A DNA stretch of 64,000 nucleotides, from the NCBI GenBank assembly GCA_029204225.1, contig CM055097.1:9359593-9423592 (forward strand), read 5' to 3'. The notes beneath the pieces were generated by a model that saw nothing but the letters and a program-made list of their open reading frames with translations, had not been told where the DNA came from and searched no databases. Source of the stretch: Diphasiastrum complanatum (taxonomy: Eukaryota > Streptophyta > Lycopodiopsida > Lycopodiales > Lycopodiaceae). Within the stretch, counting starts at the first letter, position 1; each line of letters opens with the position of its first letter. Both the position numbers and the translations under genes were made by a program. Positions 58,621 through 64,000 of the stretch are shown here, in pieces.

Positions 58621-61144
58621 TGGCCTTCATAAGCCCTTGTGAACGAATTTATGCCCAAAATGCTATTGTAATGATTCATATCGAATGCATGCAAATCTGC
58701 TTTGGGATTTTTAAAGTGAGCTTGTGTGTTGAAGCTTGAAATCATTCAAGAACTCATAGGTGGACTTTGATCCATAAGTAGTTATCAACAACAACTATTT
58801 GATGCTTTTATGTTGGAGTTTGTATCTTGAAGAAAAAATTAGGAGACACAAAACTTTGTGAACTGCTTATGATTAGTAAGAAAAGATGCAACAACATTTC
58901 TCAAATTCTATTGAAGCTTGAGGGTGTTACCTTCTTGGAGGTTTGCATAAATTTTTATGTTGCCTTCTTGTGCTTCTCCCACTGTAACCTCCAACTTGGC
59001 TCCCAAAGATGTCCTGCTTTCTCCTTTCTTAGAGACAACCTGTGGGAAAAAACTTTATCCATAAAATAGATAGAGAGAAGATGGTGCAAATGTAGAGGTC
59101 AACTTGATGTACAAATGTAAAAAGATGACAATTTCCACACCTTTTATTATCTAGCTAAATTGAATGTAAAAAGAAGCTATGTTAAACTGATCTCAATCTA
59201 CTTTTGCGGTCTACAAACTAGTCCCCAAACAAGCAACCTGGATAATGAGGTCTTGGATGGTTAAGGCCTTTTTGAGGGCCCAAATTAGAGCTGCAATTGC
59301 ACCCTAGCTGTATGTGTCCAATAATGGCCAAATAACTAGGTACGTCATGATGTTGAAATAAATGTCTAATGATAAAAAAGTGACTCAATCATCCAGACCA
59401 TATGGTCTTATGTCAAGTGATAACATGGAGGCCTAGCCGGAGGAGCTATCAATCTGTAAGCCTGTTAGTCTCCTTCCTCTTCAAAATGATAATGTCCCCA
59501 GTGGCCATTATCAATATAAAGGGAAGGCTGAAGCCGAAAAGGGCCATGTCAATGCTACAACACAAAGACAAGAATGGAAAACGCATCTATATAAGATGAT
59601 GCTGCAAAAATGTATCTGTTGAGGTAGAAATCGGAAATGTAGACGATCAAGAAAATTGTGTTGATGAACTCTCTTGCCATATTCCTTTCCTATCTCTCTT
59701 TCATCACCTTCTTTTTGACGCCAAAGAATTCTTCTATTCCATTCTATTATATGGATGATAACTGCAATTTCTACCCTCGAAGTTCGTACTACCCTCGCTG
59801 GTTCATTTCAGCTTTTTCAATGTTGTAAATCTTTTCACTTGATAATGGACGTGTTCACATGCATGTAGCCTTGTCCACTTTTACAAATTCTCAATAGAGA
59901 AGTGTATTCAAGTTTCATAACTTATGATGCATCAAATTTTTTGTTCTTGGGCTTTACAATATTGCTTTTCAAAATTGCAAGGGGATGGCAAAGTGAACTT
60001 TTTTTTTTCCAACGGTGCCTTTACGGCTTCAAACATTCGAAGGTGAAGTAAAGAAACTCCTCATAGTTGCTGGGCGACTCCTCATAAGGTTTATGGAATC
60101 TATTCGTTTGGTCATGGTGTGCCCATACGCACGGTCAAGCGGCTTGCAAATATAGCTTGATTGACTTAACAAATAGCAGGGTTCAAACCATTGTGTTCTG
60201 TCCATTACCTCACAAGCTCATAGTCTCCTGGGACCAATATGAAAACGAATAACCCTTGGAAGACCTTCTGTGTGTGGATGTTCAAAATGCTTTGAACATG
60301 ACTATGAGTCTATAATTTTCCAAAAAGCTAGAATATAGAAAGAAAGAAAAGATATTCAGAGCACCAGCCAAATATCTCCTGCTAGAATGAAGTAGATGCT
60401 TTTCACATTCGTGTCATATTTTAAACTGTGAGTTCATATTTACAAACATTAGTAAAAAAGTGCACGGAAGAATGTGACCTACCATGACAATCAGAAGTAT
60501 ATATCAAGGTAAAGAATGCATCCTGGTTTGCACCTCTTATCCAAAGGATTGTGTCTTGAACTACTTTACGTCTATCTGCAACCTCAGCAAAATTGATGAC
60601 TTAACATCTTTGTGTGATTTGCTGACTGCAGCAGCTGTAAAGAATGTAAATGTTCATGCTACCCTGGCTATGACAGTGTGAAGGACACCAAATGTATCTA
60701 GACTTTTAAAATTCAGTATGAATGTTTATAATTAGCTCATTGTAAAGACATGCTCACTCAGCTTTAAATGTCAAATCCTCAAAAAAATAATTCTTAGCAG
60801 TGACCAATGTATAGTTATAGGCCAACACAATTGTCTGGAGATAAGCTGCTGATCTAAGTTCACCCATCAAGCTCAAGTGCGGTTATACTGCATACTGAGG
60901 TTCAGTATATTCTAAATGCATTTCGTATTTTGTATAAGGCAGGCCACAGGAAGGCCCCTTTTAAACACTCAACTTCATTACACTGCCATAGACTGACTAT
61001 TGATTGATATGCCAGGTATAAAGCTAATGTTTCTGGCAACTTTGGTTGAGTTGTTGCTGTCCTACACGTAGAAAGTGACTACATGAGATTCTACGGAACT
61101 GTTCAGTATTTATTGTGATTGAATGGGTACTCTTGTCTGCTCAG

Positions 61145-61305
61145 AATGGCACTGTGCAAGTGGTGTTTGGGGAATCGACAACTGCAGAAGACCCATCTGA
61201 TGCATTGGCGATTGGAAAGCTATTTCCTCTCACTTATGGGCAACCCTTGGTTCATCTTTCATCGACAGAGACGGTTCAGAAACCTCTGACGCTCTCACCA
61301 CTAAG
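61145..61305 (+). CDS. PFP-ALPHA: PFP alpha subunit, exon 2
   Basis: 53 codons plus two bases. It follows an acceptor with a pyrimidine tract and continues exon 1 in phase 0: NGTVQVVFGESTTAEDPSD, then LFPLTYGQPLVHL, which corresponds to the conserved FPHTYGQPLAHF-type block of plant PFP-alpha. It ends ..LSPL plus AG before GTAATC (phase 2), as expected before the exon that begins the nucleotide-binding VGxVxxGxQ..GGHN region. The text is less close to angiosperm alpha chains than those are to each other, as far as I can judge. This hints at a non-angiosperm or a diverged paralog. Intact over all 53 codons. Confidence 0.78.
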
Positions 61306-61549
61306 GTAATCATATTTGTGATGGCTCTCATGATGCTTTAAAAACTTGAGATGTTTATCTGCAGAACTTGTGTTTTGCAATGTTGTATGGTCAGGAATTA
61401 CTGAAAAATTGAGTAGATTGTTGACACATGCTGAGATGTTGATGTTTTGCTGACAATGGTTTGGTTCACTGTCCATGAGTTTGAAAGCAAACTCACTTTA
61501 GATTATGGAAACTGAGTGCGTGATCTTGGAAGTGTGGAGAATGGGCATC

Positions 61550-61550
61550 C

Positions 61551-61622
<72 letters not shown>

Positions 61623-61816
61623 CTATTTTAGAGAGAGAATGTGTGAGGTGCCGGCAAAAATGTCACGCTTTGCCGGCAAAAAATGTCACCCATTTGCAAA
61701 AGGAAAAGCTAAATAGGTTTTAAAATAATGGTAAAAAAAACACAGCCTTTAAAAATATATAAACATTTTTTGTGGGTTAGTGCCCATTGCCCGTCGTCGA
61801 CGGGCACAAGCAACTA

Positions 61817-61817
<1 letters not shown>
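61550..61817 (+). mobile_element. Non-autonomous Helitron, copy 1
   Basis: It begins in a (CT)n(AT)n stretch (61550-61619), which hides the exact 5' TC end, followed by AACTATTTTAGAGAGAGA, a typical Helitron 5' subterminal look. The 3' end has an 8 bp stem hairpin GCCCGTCG-T-CGACGGGC (61789-61805), eight bases, then CTAG (61814-61817) followed by T. There are no genes. Internal TGCCGGCAAAAA..TGTCA words occur twice. Confidence 0.75.
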
Positions 61818-61868
<51 letters not shown>

Positions 61869-62092
61869 TAAAACTATTTTAGAGAGAGAATGTGTGACGT
61901 GCCGTAAAAAATGTGACACTTTTGCCGGCAAAAATGTCACGCTTTGCCGGCAAAAAATGTCCCCTATTTGCAAAAGGAAAAAGCTAAATAGGTTTTAGAA
62001 AAATGGTGAAAAAAACATAGCATCCAAAAATATATAAACACTTTTTGTTGGTAAGTGCCCATTGCCCGTCATCGACGGGCACAACCAACTAG
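61818..62092 (+). mobile_element. Non-autonomous Helitron, copy 2, head-to-tail with copy 1
   Basis: The 275 bp unit repeats copy 1 with substitutions. It has an (AT)n at 61818-61865, the same AACTATTTTAGAGAGAGA, a hairpin with a 7 bp stem (62064-62070 / 62074-62080) and CTAG at 62089-62092 followed by T. Copy 2 starts exactly after the CTAG of copy 1, as expected if it inserted at the AT-rich end or arose by rolling-circle read-through. Confidence 0.75.
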
Positions 62093-62116
62093 TACATACA
62101 TATATATCTATATATA

Positions 62117-62518
62117 TATATATATCTAAGGAAGCAGACAGTGGACAGTGGACGTGGACGCATCCGGTTGTTTTTTTGTTTTTTTTTTTTTAAATTCTTT
62201 AAAATTTTTTTAGACTAAAAAAAAATAAAAAAAAATAAAAAATGAAGCCACGGGTGCTTACGGCGGTACGAACACGTCCGTTTTTGATTTTTTTAATTTT
62301 TAAAATTTTTTTTTTAGGGTTTTTTAGTTAAAAAAAAAATTGGACGCGTCCGGGTCCGGACGCCGGACGCGGATGCGGCCATTCCGGCCTAGACCCTCAT
62401 CCCTGTTTATATATATATCTAAGGAAGCGGACGGTGGACGCGGACGCGCGTCCGTGTCCGCGTCCCCGGACGTGTCTGGTTTTTTTTTTTTTTAATAAAT
62501 TCAAAAATTTTAGACTGG
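62117..62518 (+). repeat. Poly-T plus GGACGC-rich direct repeat pair
   Basis: TCTAAGGAAGC, then GGAC-rich words, a T-rich tract and TTTTAGACT occur at 62127-62219 and again at 62417-62518. In between, a 190 bp stretch alternates A/T homopolymers with CCGGACGC-like words. The second copy holds GGACGCGGACGCGCGTCCG, a self-complementary GC block. It interrupts the LTR of the gypsy element that starts at 62534. Origin unknown. Confidence 0.7.
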
Positions 62519-62534
62519 TTACGAGCTCGTAACA
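62519..62534 (-). mobile_element. Start of a gypsy 3' LTR, truncated
   Basis: Minus-strand TGTTACGAGCTCGTAA begins at 62534 after the purine tract AAGGTGGGAGGGAG. Only about 16-25 bp of LTR remain before the GGACGC/poly-T repeat. Confidence 0.6.
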
Positions 62535-64000
62535 CTCCCTCCCACCTTAAGAACCGTCTTGGTCGGACGCTGCCTCTTTCCCAAGTGGCATTCTCAACAG
62601 GCTGATCATTCCACTTAACCAGATATTCTCGGTATAGAGTATGACGAGTCTGCGTCTCTCTACTATCAAGAATCTCCTTTGGTTCATGTGGAGGTTGTTG
62701 AGGATCCAATGGGAGAACTAGAACACTGTCCCCTACCAGATTGTCTGATCTGGTTAAGGCTTTTCGTAACTGACTTACATGAAAGACTGGAAAAACCTTA
62801 CTGCTGTGTGGGAGTTCTAGTTCATAGGTGACCTCGCCTAGTCTCCTACTGATGGTAAAGGGACCACAATACCTTGGAGACAACTTAGCACACACTCCTG
62901 ATTTGAGGGTTTTAGAGTCAATTGGGACTCTCAAGTAGACTTTCTCACCAGTGGAGAACTGCACATCCCGTCTGTGTGGATATGCATAATGCCTGGCTCG
63001 ATCCTAGGACTGCCTAATCATCTGGTTTAGGTCCTTTAAAAAGTTTCTGGCTGCTTCAACTTTTTCTTGTTTAAACCCTACAGCTGTGGGTGAGCGTGGC
63101 TGAAAACCGTACATCAGCATAAATGGGCTGTATCCCGTAGCTGAATGTTTGGTACTGTTATAAGCAAACTCTAATATCGAAAGATACTCCTCCCAATTAG
63201 TCTGCTTCTTGCTGACGTATGCACGAAGCATATCCTCCAGCACTTGATTTACCCTTTCTGTTTGACCGTCCGTCTGTGGATGGTCGGTGGTACTCATATT
63301 AAGTTTAGTATGGAGATGATGGAATACTACCCTCCAAAAATTTCCAGTAAACTTACTGTCCCGGTCGCTGACTATGCCGGAAGGTAGACCGTACAATTTA
63401 AATAGCCCGTCTACAAACAACCTCGCTAACTCTGGAGCTCTAACGGTTGTTTTGGTCGGAATGAAATGAGCCATTTTGGTCAGACGGTCATATAGCGTCA
63501 TTACCCTTTTGGGTTTTAGGCAGGCCTACTATAAAATCCATGGAGATACTCTCCCATTTACCAGCTGGTATTTCTAAGGGATGCAACAACCCTCCTGCCT
63601 TTAAACGCTCTGCTTTATTTACTTGACATTTCTGGCAACTGGTTACATACTGGTGGACGTCCTTTTTCATACTGGGCCAGAAAAATTGCCTACGAAGAAG
63701 CTCATAGGTCTTCTGTATGCCTGGGTGTCCCGCACTAGGATTGTCATGACATTCATATAGGACCTGCTGCCTATAATCCTCTGAATTGGGGACACATACT
63801 CTATTTCTATAGAGCAAGTACTCATCCCGAATGGAATACTGTTTCCATTTGAATCCTTGAGTCAACTGACCCTCAACCACTGGGGTTTGCTTGGGTAATA
63901 CAGGCTCAGAATCCTCAACGTCATTTGACGACGTATACTCGGACTCATCATCATCCTCAACGGATCTTGGATGAACTGGCACCAGCCCCGAAAACTGGTT
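62535..64000 (-). pseudogene. Young chromovirus integrase with chromodomain, runs off window
   Basis: The least damaged pol piece here. Zinc domain at 63775-63610: YECHDNPSAGHPGIQ and CQKCQVNKAERL. Core: SMDFIVGLPKTQKG (first Asp, about 63545), a frame break near 63490 from a loss of about ten bases, GIVSDRDSKFTGNFW (second Asp), TDGQTERVNQVL (catalytic Glu). Then YNSTKHSATGYSPFMLMYG, a single stop near 63006, and the C-terminal barrel PVFHVSQLRKAL. Chromodomain at 62680-62570: EYLVKWNDQPVENATWERG. The final frame reads through the polypurine tract into the LTR and stops at 62419. RT and gag lie beyond 64000. Confidence 0.9.

Larger units (their letters stand above)
51137..61144 (+). other. 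PFP-alpha intron 1, 10 kb, with nested transposons
   Basis: GT at 51137 and a TTGTCTGCTCAG acceptor at 61144, phase 0. It contains a minus-strand copia relic (52340-54550), a plus-strand gypsy RT-RNase H relic (55200-56200) and a minus-strand gypsy integrase (57985-58620). The stretches 51400-52330, 54560-55190, 56210-57980 and 58630-61140 show no feature I can name, apart from a C7/G9-rich spot at 57219-57263 and short frames without known domains. Confidence 0.7.
61306..64000 (+). other. PFP-alpha intron 2, incomplete
   Basis: Donor GTAATC at 61306; no acceptor or exon 3 before the window end. It is filled by two tandem Helitron-like elements, a poly-T/GGACGC repeat region and a young gypsy relic on the opposite strand. 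Confidence 0.6.

Noticed and set aside
60484-60681. A 65-codon frame in intron 1 as a possible extra PFP exon
   Set aside because: No similarity to PFP; exon 1 and exon 2 already join in phase across the conserved region, leaving no room for an exon between them.
61505-61723. Frames with LSLSLS and IYIYIY runs
   Set aside because: Translations of the CT and AT microsatellites of the Helitron pair.

Overview
This window looks like nuclear DNA of a land plant with a large, repeat-rich genome (fern, gymnosperm or repeat-rich angiosperm; I cannot tell which). The evidence is Ty1/copia and Ty3/gypsy LTR retrotransposons with plant-type primer-binding sites, non-autonomous Helitrons, long microsatellites, and the first two coding exons of a plant housekeeping gene. 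That gene, at the right end on the + strand, is probably the alpha (regulatory) subunit of pyrophosphate-dependent fructose-6-phosphate 1-phosphotransferase (PFP). Exon 1 is 51047-51136 and exon 2 is 61145-61305. They are separated by a 10.0 kb intron loaded with retrotransposon relics, and intron 2 runs off the window. I saw no other credible host gene.

Informal family names used below: G1 (gypsy; LTR starts TGT[CT]ATGTCCATG), copia-A (LTR about 638 bp, TATA box, TGGTATCRGAGC primer site), copia-B (30363-33677), copia-C (gag with a YCK-type knuckle; 8.9, 24.5 and 48-50 kb), gypsy-chromo (13-19 kb) and a Tat-like family (LTR 823 bp, TGGCGCC primer site).

Layout: 1-1.8 kb, G1 3' LTR, copia integrase relic and G1 gag. 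1.8-6.7 kb, copia-A 5' LTR, primer site, gag and protease with another copia relic inserted in the leader. 6.7-8.3 kb, gypsy protease-RT. 8.9-12.2 kb, minus-strand copia gag and gypsy gag-protease. 12.3-30.4 kb, an inverted block holding gypsy-chromo, copia-A, G1, copia RT and Tat-like material. 30.4-33.7 kb, copia-B. 33.7-36.8 kb, minus-strand Athila/Tat-like leader and LTR. 36.8-38.2 kb, gypsy RT. 38.2-44.2 kb, G1 5' LTR, leader and gag with a minus-strand gag-integrase relic inside. 44.2-50.4 kb, copia-A, an internally deleted copia, and copia-C. 50.4-64 kb, the PFP locus with intronic copia, gypsy and tandem Helitrons.

The main result is architectural. Several LTR elements are cut in the middle and their complementary halves lie elsewhere in the window. 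Undoing an inversion of 13065-30298 restores two LTRs at once and brings together two matching target-site duplications (CAAAG and GAAGT). In that restored order a second inversion, bounded by current junctions about 21153 and 44234, re-joins G1 gag in frame and re-joins copia-A. The other notable signals are a recently active Tat-like element that carries only an unrecognised 5' ORF, and family-specific short motifs with a shared TCGC core scattered through gypsy leaders, in both orientations in three of four copies.
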